This document shows positions 24,332-33,195 of a stretch of 64,000 nucleotides of DNA, piece after piece (position 1 is the first letter of the stretch; every line of letters begins with the position of its first letter). The stretch comes from Flavobacteriales bacterium (GTDB taxonomy: Bacteria > Bacteroidota > Bacteroidia > Flavobacteriales_D > Sanyastnellaceae), in NCBI GenBank assembly GCA_027491075.1, contig JAIXWX010000025.1:310001-374000 (forward strand), written 5' to 3'. The notes under the pieces are model-generated. The model was not told the DNA's origin, ran no database searches, and worked only from the letters and a program-made list of their open reading frames with translations. Made by a program: the position numbers and the translations under genes.

Positions 24332-26632
24332 TCACTGCCTGCTGCGTTGCATGGGATTCGGTTCGGATGGATATTGACCTTGCTTGAAAAGTTCGAATCT
24401 GCTTGGTACCAAACGCGCGGGCCAATAATTGTTACTTACGTCTACATCCGCTGTTTCCAATAATGGGTCTAAGGAGATAGAAACAACCTCTTTTTCCATT
24501 GCAAAAACTTTAGTAACAGTTGGCTCAGACATTTTCCAAATCTCAGCTGGAATGTGAACGGTGCGCTTGGCTCCATCCACAAACTCGAATTCAAATATGA
24601 CGGGCATGATGAGTCCTCCATTATTTTTTACTGTTATTTCGTAATAGTAGTTCTTCTCATTTAGCAGCTTTTTTTCTTCATCATTTAGTTTGGTGAGATA
24701 ATTCTGATAGTCCTTCACATCTAAAGGTGTCACTTTGTAAGGGTCATACGTGTTGTAAAAGTCATTGGCTTTTGCGTCAATTTCAACAACCGTTTTGTTG
24801 CCCTCTTGTTGATCCCTCATCAATGATATATCCGGGGCTTGGTTGGATTTAAGTTCTTTCTCGAAGGCTTTTTCCAGCTCAGGATTTTTAGTGTTTAATC
24901 GATACAACTTTACGGTTTCTAGACTCATGTCACAGTGGTCGGTTCCATAAAACCAACCGCGCCAAAACCAGTCTAGATCAACGCCGCTCGCATCTTCCAT
25001 GGTTCTGAAAAAATCATCTGGGGTTGGATGTTTGAATGCCCATCGTCGAGCATATTCTTTGAAAGCATAATCAAATAGTTCTCTTCCCATTATGGTTTCA
25101 CGAAGGATGTTCAACGCAGTGGCTGGCTTGCCGTATGCGTTGTTTCCGAATTGATAAATACTCTCTGAGTTGGTCATGATAGGAGACATCTTTGTTTTAT
25201 CTCCTTTCATATAATCCACGATATTCCTTGCTGGACCTCGGCGTGTGGGATAGTTGCGATCGAACTCCTTTTCGGCCATGTATTGCATGAAAGTGTTTAA
25301 ACCCTCGTCCATCCAAGTCCATTGACGCTCGTCGCTGTTGATGATCATTGGAAAGAAATTGTGTCCAACCTCATGAATGATAACCGATATCATCCCGTAC
25401 TTCGTATTCTCTGAGTAAGTGCCATCGGGTTCTGGACGACCTCCGTTAAAACATATCATGGGGTACTCCATCCCAATCCATTTAGCATGTACAGAAATTG
25501 CCACAGGGTAGGGATAGTCAATAGTGTATTTGGAATACACCTTTAAAGTATGTGTCACCGCTCTTGTGCTGTATTGTTCCCAGAGCGGATTTCCTTCTTT
25601 TGGATAAAACGACATGGCAAGTGGTTTCTTCCCATTAATATCCACCGCTTGTGCATCCCAGATAAATTTTCTTGAGGTGGCAAATCCAAAATCACGAACG
25701 TTTTCTGCTTTAAAGACCCATGTCTTTTCTGTTTTACTCTTGTTTTTTTCTCTTTCAATAGCTTCTTCTTGTGTACAAATCACAACTGGAGATGAAGCGT
25801 TTTTGGCTTTTTCGTAGCGCTCGAGCTGTGCTGACGTCAATACGTCTTTCGGATTTTGAAGAACACCAGTGGATGCAACAATGTGATCGGAAGGAACCGT
25901 TAGTGATACCTGATAGTTCCCGAAATTTAAAGTGAATTCACCAGCACCTAGAAATTGCTTGTGCTGCCAACCTGCATAATCCGTGTATACTACCATGCGG
26001 GGATAAAACTGTGCTATGGTGTACAGGTAGTTTTTATCTTCTTCAAAATATTCATACCCGCTTCTGCCTCCTAAGCGCATTCTATCGTTGATGTTATACC
26101 ACCACTTGATTTTAAAGATAAACTTGCTCCCGGGGGCTAGGGGTGATGCAAGGTCAATGCGCATCATAGTTTTGTTGACGGTATATTTCAAGTCTTTTCC
26201 TGCGGCATCTTTTACCTCTTCGAGCTTAAATCCGCCGTCAAACCAAGGCTCAAAATCAACAATATCATTGAGCGTCATTTTATCAGAAATCTTAGACTGT
26301 TCAATGGCATAACTGTCACTATTCTTGGCCATGTTGTTTTGATCCAACTGAAGCCATAAATAATACAATACGTCTGGAGAGTTATTGTAATACGTAATTA
26401 CTTCTTCACCGTAAATTCGTTGTGTTTCATCGTCCAAACGAATTTTCATGTTGTAGTCGGCGCGCTGTTGCCAATAGTCTTTTCCTGGAGCTCCGCTCGC
26501 GGTTCGCTGATCATTGGGTGTGGCAAGCTCTGGACCCAATTGTTTGAATTTATCTTCCCATTTTTTTTCTTGAGAAAAAATAATAGTGGAGCACATTATA
26601 AAGAAAGTGCAGAAAAGAGTAATTTTTTTCAT
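24332..26632 (-). CDS. M1-family zinc aminopeptidase, exported
   Basis: A 766-residue metallopeptidase with a signal peptide (KKITLFCTFFIMCSTIIFSQ). The M1 active site is HEVGH (His420, Glu421, His424) with the third ligand Glu443 in WMDEGLNTF, exactly the HExxH-x18-E spacing. A GMEYP segment occupies the place of the substrate-binding GxMEN motif. It is likely periplasmic and trims peptides from N termini. The ATG at 26632 is used; the GTG two codons earlier would overlap the promoter spacing. An exact TATATTTG box ends five bases before this ATG. Confidence 0.92.
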   Translation of the reverse strand: MKKITLFCTFFIMCSTIIFSQEKKWEDKFKQLGPELATPNDQRTASGAPGKDYWQQRADYNMKIRLDDETQRIYGEEVITYYNNSPDVLYYLWLQLDQNNMAKNSDSYAIEQSKISDKMTLNDIVDFEPWFDGGFKLEEVKDAAGKDLKYTVNKTMMRIDLASPLAPGSKFIFKIKWWYNINDRMRLGGRSGYEYFEEDKNYLYTIAQFYPRMVVYTDYAGWQHKQFLGAGEFTLNFGNYQVSLTVPSDHIVASTGVLQNPKDVLTSAQLERYEKAKNASSPVVICTQEEAIEREKNKSKTEKTWVFKAENVRDFGFATSRKFIWDAQAVDINGKKPLAMSFYPKEGNPLWEQYSTRAVTHTLKVYSKYTIDYPYPVAISVHAKWIGMEYPMICFNGGRPEPDGTYSENTKYGMISVIIHEVGHNFFPMIINSDERQWTWMDEGLNTFMQYMAEKEFDRNYPTRRGPARNIVDYMKGDKTKMSPIMTNSESIYQFGNNAYGKPATALNILRETIMGRELFDYAFKEYARRWAFKHPTPDDFFRTMEDASGVDLDWFWRGWFYGTDHCDMSLETVKLYRLNTKNPELEKAFEKELKSNQAPDISLMRDQQEGNKTVVEIDAKANDFYNTYDPYKVTPLDVKDYQNYLTKLNDEEKKLLNEKNYYYEITVKNNGGLIMPVIFEFEFVDGAKRTVHIPAEIWKMSEPTVTKVFAMEKEVVSISLDPLLETADVDVSNNYWPARLVPSRFELFKQGQYPSEPNPMQRSRQ

Positions 26633-26637
26633 GGACA

Positions 26638-26645
26638 CAAATATA
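26638..26645 (-). promoter_or_regulatory. -7 element abutting the M1 peptidase start
   Basis: The minus strand reads TATATTTG (exact TAnnTTTG) followed by five bases (TGTCC) and the ATG at 26632. No TTG at 19-21 bases is evident. A near-leaderless transcript is implied. Confidence 0.55.
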
Positions 26646-26652
26646 ATAGACC

Positions 26653-27525
26653 TTAGAATTGAAGGAGTATAGCTAGTGCTGCAACAGATAACACTATGCC
26701 GAGATAGTTTATGGTGCTTAGTTTTTCTCTAAACAAAACCACCGCAGCAATAGCTCCAACGATGACGACGCTTAAGTTATTCAATGGGAGCACGATGGAC
26801 TTGGGCCAAATATTCAAGTTATAGGTTTTTATTAAAAAATAAATGGAACCATAATTCACAACTCCTAGAAGAATACCAGCACCAATATTTTTCATTTGAG
26901 GTTTGTATTCTTTTTTAATGGCGTGTATCATAAGAATGGTTAAGCCTGTGATTGCAGCTGTAAGAAATGGTAAGCACCCGAAGAGTGACATTTCATCATT
27001 GTTGGTAGGGTAGGAGGAAAAGAATGCAATGCTAAAATCGATGACGGTTCCCCCAATAAGTATAATCAAAGGCCAGGCAAGGTCTTTCCATCGGATGCTT
27101 TCTCCTGTATTCTTGATGCTTGCGAATACGACCCCTCCCATAGCGAGCATAATGGCAATTCCTTTTGTAATATTCATCCCCTCATTAGGGTCGAATATAG
27201 CGAACAATACAACTGCAAGTGCAAGAGACATCTTGGATGCAATGGTTGCAACGCTTACTCCAACGCGCTGTGCGGTGATTGCCATGATGTAGAAGATGGT
27301 TATAAAAAGCACTCCCAGTGAAAACCCAACGACACTCCACAGTGGAAAGGTAAAAGCGGTGGCGAGGGTTTGAGACTTTTCATCTATCATGAAGAATCCA
27401 ATGGAGAAGGCAACCAGGTAATTCGCAACTATTGCCTCGAAGATTTTTATACCCACACGATCAAACCACTTGAACAATAAATAGATGGCTGTATTAGTGA
27501 GCACACTAAGAATAAGAAAGGTCAT
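26653..27525 (-). CDS. EamA/DMT-family transporter
   Basis: A 290-residue membrane protein of ten helices in two EamA repeats (FEAIVANYLVAFSIGFF; SVVIVGAIAAVVLFREKLSTINYLGIVLSV). The substrate is not readable. Its ATG overlaps the ribD stop (ATGA), so it is made with RibD; a riboflavin-related cargo is conceivable but only from position. It is a different protein from the EamA transporter at 4154-4987. Confidence 0.88.
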   Translation of the reverse strand: MTFLILSVLTNTAIYLLFKWFDRVGIKIFEAIVANYLVAFSIGFFMIDEKSQTLATAFTFPLWSVVGFSLGVLFITIFYIMAITAQRVGVSVATIASKMSLALAVVLFAIFDPNEGMNITKGIAIMLAMGGVVFASIKNTGESIRWKDLAWPLIILIGGTVIDFSIAFFSSYPTNNDEMSLFGCLPFLTAAITGLTILMIHAIKKEYKPQMKNIGAGILLGVVNYGSIYFLIKTYNLNIWPKSIVLPLNNLSVVIVGAIAAVVLFREKLSTINYLGIVLSVAALAILLQF

Positions 27526-28571
27526 AATGGATTATAATAAATTTCTAGTCGATCGCCGTCTACTTGGGTCACTTCGACAGGTGATAAAGTAAGATCGGGA
27601 GAAGGCATCCCGGTGAGTATGTGCTTTTGTCCCGTCAACAATCGCACTTCATCCCAAACGCCCGAAGCTATAAATTGACTTAAGGTATAACGACCGCCTT
27701 CAACAAGAACAGAACGCACTCCTTTTTGATGAAGCGATTCCAGAATGACTCCTACAGAATCCTTCTGAAGAGGCAGGTACTCTCGGAACTTGTTGGGAGT
27801 AGATTTTTCTTGATATTGTACGTCGGTAAAAACAACCACTTTTGTATCAACTTGAAAGACTTTATGAGATTCATCGAGCTCTCCTTTAGGATCAATAACT
27901 ACTCGTAGTGGGTTTTTTCCAGAATAGTAGCGAGTGTTCAGTTGTGGATCATCCACTATAATGGTATTGTATCCCACAAGTATTGCATCTTCCTCTGAAC
28001 GCCATTTGTGTACCAATCTTCGGGTGTGGAGACCTGTTATCGGGAAGGATCCCTTTTCTCCTGTAAGTCGTTGAATGTCCATGAAACCATCAAGACTCTT
28101 TGCCCATTTAAGAATGACGTATGGTCTTTGCTTTTCTATGGAAGTAAAAAATCTTCTATTGAGGGTTCGCCCTTCTTGTTCAAGCACTCCCGTGATGACT
28201 TCGACGCCTGCTTTCTCCATGAGCGCTGTACCTTTTCCATTGACTTGTTCAAAGGGATCACGATTACAAACCACTACGCGCTTTATCTTTTCCTCAATTA
28301 TTCGTAAAGCACAAGGCGGAGTTTTTCCGAAGTGCGCACAAGGTTCGAGGGTAACATAAAGAGTGGAGTGGGTCAGCAGTGCTCTATTTTTTACCGATTC
28401 AATGGCATTGATTTCTGCATGAGGCGCACCGGCCTTATAATGAAAACCTTCACCAATGATGGTTCCCTCATATACAATCACGCACCCGACAAGGGGATTT
28501 GGCGACACTGTTCCCTGTCCCTTAGCCGCCAGTTCCAAGGCGCGCCGCATAAAATTTTCGTCGTTCACCAC
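27522..28571 (-). CDS. ribD: Bifunctional riboflavin biosynthesis deaminase/reductase RibD
   Basis: RibD deaminates the pyrimidine intermediate formed from GTP and then reduces its ribosyl chain in riboflavin synthesis. The N-terminal deaminase has the zinc site HAEINAIE (His51, Glu53) with Cys78 in EPCAHFGKTPPC and Cys87. The C-terminal reductase begins near YVILKWAKSLDG and continues through RRLVHKWRSEEDAILVG. The 349-residue length fits. The start is GTG (an in-frame stop lies just upstream). Other rib genes are not in the window. It is coupled to the downstream EamA transporter gene. Confidence 0.96.
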   Translation of the reverse strand: MVNDENFMRRALELAAKGQGTVSPNPLVGCVIVYEGTIIGEGFHYKAGAPHAEINAIESVKNRALLTHSTLYVTLEPCAHFGKTPPCALRIIEEKIKRVVVCNRDPFEQVNGKGTALMEKAGVEVITGVLEQEGRTLNRRFFTSIEKQRPYVILKWAKSLDGFMDIQRLTGEKGSFPITGLHTRRLVHKWRSEEDAILVGYNTIIVDDPQLNTRYYSGKNPLRVVIDPKGELDESHKVFQVDTKVVVFTDVQYQEKSTPNKFREYLPLQKDSVGVILESLHQKGVRSVLVEGGRYTLSQFIASGVWDEVRLLTGQKHILTGMPSPDLTLSPVEVTQVDGDRLEIYYNPL

Positions 28572-28628
28572 GAGGCGAAGTTAATTCATCCTGTGCTTTT
28601 ACCGCTTGTCATTTTTTAGTACTTTGTA

Positions 28629-28660
28629 TTGCTTAGTACCAAACAATATATATATCTTTG
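28629..28660 (+). promoter_or_regulatory. Promoter of the small peptide-padR-PspC operon
   Basis: TTG at 28629-28631 and TATCTTTG at 28653-28660 (exact TAnnTTTG) are 21 bases apart. The likely transcript has a leader of about 50 bases before the small reading frame at 28714. Confidence 0.55.
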
Positions 28661-28713
28661 TCATGTTTAATTCATGGTTAAGCCCTTAAGAAGAACAAAA
28701 CCCCAATTTGAAA

Positions 28714-28899
28714 ATGGTTAAGATGTTGAAAATAAAACGAATAATATTAACGGGAGCCTTATGTCTCAGCTTAAGTGGACATGCGGTCAAGATGTCGAAT
28801 TCACTTTCTATAAATGTGGATGATAAGAAGCGTGAGACGATGCCACCAAGTTGGGAAAGTGCTTTACCAATGTTTCAAATCATGAATTTATCATTTTAA
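28714..28899 (+). CDS. Small exported peptide of unknown function
   Basis: A 61-residue frame with a lysine-rich N terminus and a hydrophobic segment (IILTGALCLSLSGHA) like a signal peptide, then a short polar tail ending in MFQIMNLSF. It begins about 50 bases after the promoter and ends 4 bases before padR, so it would be the operon's first cistron. No homologue is recognised. It could instead be a leader peptide for padR translation. Confidence 0.5.
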   Translation: MVKMLKIKRIILTGALCLSLSGHAVKMSNSLSINVDDKKRETMPPSWESALPMFQIMNLSF

Positions 28900-28903
28900 A
28901 GCG

Positions 28904-29242
28904 ATGGATATAGAAAATGCGAAAGCGCAAATGCGAAAGGGAGTGCTGGAGTTCTGTATTCTTTCCATACTCCAGAGAGGAGAAGCCTATCCTTCAGATA
29001 TTATGGGGGAGTTAAAAAAGGCAAAGCTCATTGTAGTAGAAGGAACGTTGTATCCACTACTTACGCGATTAAAGAATGATGGACTCCTCAATTATAGATG
29101 GGAGGAAAGCACTCAAGGTCCGCCGCGGAAATATTATCGGCTCACCGAAACGGGAGCGATTTTTTTAGGAGAACTTCAAAAAACATGGAACGAATTAGCA
29201 CACGCTGTACAACAAACTACTAAATCAACCAATCATGAATAA
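28904..29242 (+). CDS. PadR-family transcriptional regulator
   Basis: A 112-residue winged-helix repressor: KGVLEFCILSILQRGEAYPSDIMGEL (helices 1-2), then VEGTLYPLLTRLKNDGLLNYRWEES (recognition helix and wing) and PPRKYYRLTETGA. PadR proteins bind inverted repeats at their own promoter and often control neighbouring membrane-stress genes. It overlaps the PspC gene by 8 bases, and PadR/PspC pairs are common in Bacteroidota, so it probably represses this operon. Confidence 0.93.
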   Translation: MDIENAKAQMRKGVLEFCILSILQRGEAYPSDIMGELKKAKLIVVEGTLYPLLTRLKNDGLLNYRWEESTQGPPRKYYRLTETGAIFLGELQKTWNELAHAVQQTTKSTNHE

Positions 29243-30731
29243 GACCATTTCCATCAATTTGGGAGGAAGCATATTTAACATAGAAGAAGATGCCTACCTC
29301 GTGTTGAAAAGCTATTTGGATAGAATCAAGAGCAATTTTGCATCAGACGCTTCAGTGGAAGAGATCATGTCGGATATCGAAGGAAGGATTGCAGAACTTT
29401 TTTCTTCCAAGCTTCAAGCTCCCAAGATTGTCATTGATAAGAAAGACGTTGAAGAGATTATGATCGTAATGGGACGTCCAGAAGATTTTGCACCGGAGAA
29501 TTCGGAGCAAAGTCAGTCACAACAAACCGGTAGTAATTCAAATGAAGGTGCACCAAAACATGATCGCCGTCGAATCTATAGAGACACGGACGACGCTTAT
29601 GTCGGTGGTGTTTGCAGCGGCTTGAGTTATTATCTGGGGTGGGATCCGATTATTTTACGAATTGGATTTGTACTACTGGTTATTTTTGGAGGTTCGGGAA
29701 TTCCCGCATATATCATTCTCTGGGCAGTCATACCTGCGGCATCAAATACAGCTGAAAAGCTGCGTATGCGTGGTGAACCAGTTACCATTGACAACATCAG
29801 TAAGTTTGTAAATGAAGAGGCGAAAAATGCGAGCGAGCGAGTACGTGGATTTGAGGAGCGCATGAAGTCGAAGATGCAAAACAGACCAAACGCACTGGGA
29901 AGGGTCTTTAGACGCATATTTGGGGCGCTTTTCGTAATGTTTGCTTTGTTCTTATTGATTGCATTTGTCACCGGAAGCGTTTTTACCTTCAACGCTGGAC
30001 CTGCTAGTAATCTTACCATGATCGATGAATTAGTTTTTCAAAACGACGGAAATTTGTGGTGGTTAATTATAGGCGGTCACTTAGTAGTACTAATGCCAAT
30101 TTTTGCAATTCTTTATATCGGATTTAGATTATTGGTAGAAAACTCCAAAAGAGTAAAAGGCCTGCCTTGGATTTTTCTGACCCTTTTTATTATAGGTATA
30201 TTGATTACCGTGGTTGGTAGTGCTACTTTGATCAGAGAATTTAGTCGAGATAATGAAGTGATGCAAACATTCACTATTGACAGTATTGCTGACAGCACAT
30301 TCGCTATCGAGGTAAAGAATGACACCGTATTTTTGGGAAGATCAACAGACGATGAACGCTATCCATTTGATTGGCACAGCAAGATTGGTGATAAAAACTA
30401 CTATGGAAATGATATTTACTTTTCCATAGAGACTATCTCCACATTGGATACTCCTAAATTAGTTATTGAGCGAAGAGCTTCAGGAAAAACGCTATCCGAA
30501 GCTGGAGAACGAGCAGAGAGAATAGACTATGCCTATAGCTTAAATGGCAATAAGCTCACCCTCGATCCATATTTCACAACCCCATCGAATGAACCCTATA
30601 GAAACCAATCGGTAAAGATATTGCTCTACTTACCGAGCGGTACAAGGATAGAAATGAATGACAACATGCACTTAATCAGCGACTATTGGAGTGAAAAGGG
30701 CAATGCAACAGTTTTGGAAAATGAATACTAA
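29235..30731 (+). CDS. PspC-domain membrane protein
   Basis: A 498-residue protein. Residues 1-80 form a small domain (INLGGSIFNIEEDAYLVLKSYLDRI) typical of these Bacteroidota PspC proteins. The PspC domain follows at about 115-175 (RIYRDTDDAYVGGVCSGLSYYLGWDP, then a membrane helix), with three more hydrophobic helices to about residue 335 and a C-terminal periplasmic beta domain. PspC is an inner-membrane sensor of envelope stress. The stop codon shares bases with that of the convergent arginase-family gene. Confidence 0.9.
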   Translation: MNKTISINLGGSIFNIEEDAYLVLKSYLDRIKSNFASDASVEEIMSDIEGRIAELFSSKLQAPKIVIDKKDVEEIMIVMGRPEDFAPENSEQSQSQQTGSNSNEGAPKHDRRRIYRDTDDAYVGGVCSGLSYYLGWDPIILRIGFVLLVIFGGSGIPAYIILWAVIPAASNTAEKLRMRGEPVTIDNISKFVNEEAKNASERVRGFEERMKSKMQNRPNALGRVFRRIFGALFVMFALFLLIAFVTGSVFTFNAGPASNLTMIDELVFQNDGNLWWLIIGGHLVVLMPIFAILYIGFRLLVENSKRVKGLPWIFLTLFIIGILITVVGSATLIREFSRDNEVMQTFTIDSIADSTFAIEVKNDTVFLGRSTDDERYPFDWHSKIGDKNYYGNDIYFSIETISTLDTPKLVIERRASGKTLSEAGERAERIDYAYSLNGNKLTLDPYFTTPSNEPYRNQSVKILLYLPSGTRIEMNDNMHLISDYWSEKGNATVLENEY

Positions 30732-31699
30732 TTGACCATCTCTACTTGACGTGCCACTTTTTGAAGTACTTCAAAAACAGTTTCGGCCATTACGTTTTCA
30801 CTGTCCAAAGTGGGGTTCACTTCTGTAAATTCTAAACAGCAGATCTTCTCATTTTGAAGAAGCTCTAGGATAAGGTCTGCTGCTTCTCTTTCGTTGATCC
30901 CGCCTTTTACTGGAGTTCCTGTTCCTCTTGAAATGGAAGGGTCTAAACTATCGACGTCAAAGCTGATATAAATTTTATCACAACCGCTTAAGTATTTCAG
31001 CAATTCTCTGGTCAGTTTAGTAACTCCCGTTTTACGAAGCTCATTGGTAGAAACAACCTTTACTTTGTTTTTTTTGATAAGGGTAGCCTCTTGATCTTCA
31101 AAGTCGCGCAAAGTCACATAGATAAGATCTCTGTATTCGATTTTCGGTGAAATATCACCGATTGTTTTTAGCATTTCCCATAGCTCGATGGTCTCATAAT
31201 CGAGATCATTGCTCTTTTCTTCAATGTTATCTTCAGCGAGAGCTGTAGCCAATGGCATTCCATGAATGTTGCCACTTGGTGAAGTATAAGGGGAGTGGAG
31301 ATCGGCATGGGCATCAATCCAAATTACGCCTAGTCGACTTTCGGGATATGCCATTTTTATCCCCGCAATGGTGCCCCCAGCGTTACTGTGATCGCCTGAC
31401 AACACAAGAGGAAAGCGACCATCTCTAATAGAATCTCTTACTGCGGCTCCAATGCGTTCATACATTTTTAAAACACTGCGGATGTGCTTTGCGTATCTAC
31501 TTCCTGAATTCCCGTAAAGCGCCTGATTGTCATTGGGAATGACAATACTTTTGTATTTCTTAAAAAACTGCGATCGAAAGTCCAAAGCTGCAATTTTAAT
31601 GGCTTCGATACCTAAGCTTGCTCCTCTTGTACCCGCGCCTACTTCGCTGGGAACTTCAATCAATCGAATATTCTTTGTTTTTTTCGTTGCGACTGCCAT
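30728..31699 (-). CDS. Arginase/agmatinase/formiminoglutamase-family enzyme
   Basis: A 323-residue ureohydrolase. Manganese-binding motifs are present in order: GDHSNAGG, WIDAHADLH and SFDVDSLDPS, with EFTEVNP near the end. Family members hydrolyse arginine, agmatine or N-formimidoylglutamate; the long form with SGDHSNAGG resembles Bacteroidota formimidoylglutamase/arginase annotations, and the exact substrate is uncertain. It is probably cytoplasmic. It lies 4 bases behind the beta-barrel gene on the same strand. Confidence 0.9.
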   Translation of the reverse strand: MAVATKKTKNIRLIEVPSEVGAGTRGASLGIEAIKIAALDFRSQFFKKYKSIVIPNDNQALYGNSGSRYAKHIRSVLKMYERIGAAVRDSIRDGRFPLVLSGDHSNAGGTIAGIKMAYPESRLGVIWIDAHADLHSPYTSPSGNIHGMPLATALAEDNIEEKSNDLDYETIELWEMLKTIGDISPKIEYRDLIYVTLRDFEDQEATLIKKNKVKVVSTNELRKTGVTKLTRELLKYLSGCDKIYISFDVDSLDPSISRGTGTPVKGGINEREAADLILELLQNEKICCLEFTEVNPTLDSENVMAETVFEVLQKVARQVEMVN

Positions 31700-31703
31700 G
31701 TCC

Positions 31704-32471
31704 TTATTGTCCTAAGTTTATTTCAATTCCAAAGCTAAATCTTGGAAGATCAGGTAATTCACGATTATTGTTAATTCCTTCATTAGCCCTAAATGCATCA
31801 GTAAGCCGATATCTGGCTACCAGTGAAAGATAGTTCAATCCGATTCTTGCTGTCAATTGAGCATCCCACGGATTTACATATTGTAGCCTCCTTACATAGG
31901 TGTCAATTTGCTTGGCACCTGCTGCTACTTTTGGATCCACTTTTTGTTCTAAGAGCATTCTTCTCCCAGTGATCCAATTTACTTGTCCACCTAGGTCTAG
32001 ATAAAATCCAGGCTTGTTATTGGGTTTGTTGAATATGACGCGGAAGAAACCTTCCAATCCGAATTTTGAAAATTGGAAACGTTGCGTGTTTATTTGGTTG
32101 CCAGCAAAAAGCAATTGGGAAGAGTCATTTCTCAGTAAATAATTATCTCTTGTATAACTGATGGCTATTCCCCATCCTAGATGGTCATTGATTCTGTATT
32201 TGGTTCGAGAAGACAAAGAAATACTATAGGAGAAATCATCGGGAGAAATCTGCAGTGAGTCGCTCTGTCCTAGCGTCTGGATATAGTTGAGGCCAATATT
32301 GAAGGTGTCGTATTTTTTCTGTTCATTCGGACCTAGTTCATCGTCTGAGAGTTTAAAGCCGGACCATTTTTCTGAAACTTCATCTTCTGAGATTATCAAA
32401 GAGTCTGACTGACTATATGCACTCAATGCGAATGCGATGAAGGAAAATAACAATACAGTATTTTTTCTCAT
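31704..32471 (-). CDS. Exported beta-rich (outer-membrane barrel-like) protein
   Basis: A 255-residue protein with a signal peptide (MRKNTVLLFSFIAFALSAYSQ), an acidic linker (ISEDEVSEKW) and alternating amphipathic strands ending in RFSFGIEINLGQ, which suggests a small outer-membrane barrel. No named family is recognised. The start is at the signal-peptide ATG; upstream codons would run through the promoter. A close-to-consensus promoter (TTG-N19-TATCTTTA) precedes it. Confidence 0.75.
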   Translation of the reverse strand: MRKNTVLLFSFIAFALSAYSQSDSLIISEDEVSEKWSGFKLSDDELGPNEQKKYDTFNIGLNYIQTLGQSDSLQISPDDFSYSISLSSRTKYRINDHLGWGIAISYTRDNYLLRNDSSQLLFAGNQINTQRFQFSKFGLEGFFRVIFNKPNNKPGFYLDLGGQVNWITGRRMLLEQKVDPKVAAGAKQIDTYVRRLQYVNPWDAQLTARIGLNYLSLVARYRLTDAFRANEGINNNRELPDLPRFSFGIEINLGQ

Positions 32472-32486
32472 AAGAACAATTTGGGG

Positions 32487-32516
32487 TAAAGATAGCGGTT
32501 CGGAATATCTTTGCAA
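32487..32516 (-). promoter_or_regulatory. Promoter of the beta-barrel/arginase-family operon
   Basis: On the minus strand TTG (32516-32514), a 19-base spacer and TATCTTTA (32494-32487, one mismatch) match the Bacteroidota layout, 15 bases before the ATG at 32471. It overlaps the oppositely directed element at 32506-32513. Confidence 0.6.
32506..32513 (+). promoter_or_regulatory. -7 element of the DsbA-like gene
   Basis: TATCTTTG is an exact TAnnTTTG match. It ends 2 bases before the ATG at 32516 and 8 bases before the ATG at 32522, favouring the second start. It lies inside the spacer of the divergent promoter. Confidence 0.5.
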
Positions 32517-32521
32517 TGCTT

Positions 32522-33190
32522 ATGTTAAATCCTTTTCCTCGCGTATTCTATATTTATGACGCCTTGTGTGGCTGGTGTTATGGCTTTAAAGCGAATATTC
32601 TTCGTCTTGAACAAGCGTATTCCTCCAAACTGGCCTTCGAAGTGCTCAGTGGCAATATGGTGCCTCAAGAAAGAGCTGAACATATTGGAGTGATGGCATC
32701 GTACATTGCCTCTGCCTACAAAAGGGTTGAGGAAATGACGGGTTGTGAATTTGGTCCGCTTTATTTGGAACATATTTTTAATCCAGAAAAAAGCGATTGG
32801 AAACTTCATTCTGAAACAGCAGGGATCGCTCTTTCCGCCTATAAAAGACTAGAAAAGGGAAAAGAATTGGAGTTCGCAGCAGACATTCAAAATCTGCTAA
32901 TGAGGGATGGTGTAGATATCACGAATACCGAGGCGTATAGAAGTCTTTGTCCCAAATATGGTATCGAAGAAAAAGCATTCATGGAGATGCTAAAGGAAGA
33001 AGAGTCACGCGATCTCGCCCATGCAGAATATGCAATGGTTAAACAACTTGGGATTACCGGTTTCCCTTGTGTCTTGGTTCAGGTAGATGAGCGCAAACTG
33101 TACATGATAGCTAAGGGCTATACCTCCTATGACGAATTAAAAATGCGATTGGATAAGGTACTAGAAGATTATCGAATAGCAAACAACTAG
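32522..33190 (+). CDS. DsbA-family thioredoxin-fold oxidoreductase
   Basis: A 222-residue protein with the DsbA-like fold. The active-site motif is CGWC in FYIYDALCGWCYGFKANI, followed by the helical insertion and a cis-Pro loop GITGFPCVLVQ. No signal peptide is present, so it is probably a cytoplasmic FrnE/DsbA-like disulfide reductase or isomerase. Two ATG codons are available (32516 and 32522); I use the second because the promoter box crowds the first. Confidence 0.85.
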   Translation: MLNPFPRVFYIYDALCGWCYGFKANILRLEQAYSSKLAFEVLSGNMVPQERAEHIGVMASYIASAYKRVEEMTGCEFGPLYLEHIFNPEKSDWKLHSETAGIALSAYKRLEKGKELEFAADIQNLLMRDGVDITNTEAYRSLCPKYGIEEKAFMEMLKEEESRDLAHAEYAMVKQLGITGFPCVLVQVDERKLYMIAKGYTSYDELKMRLDKVLEDYRIANN

Positions 33191-33195
33191 CATTT

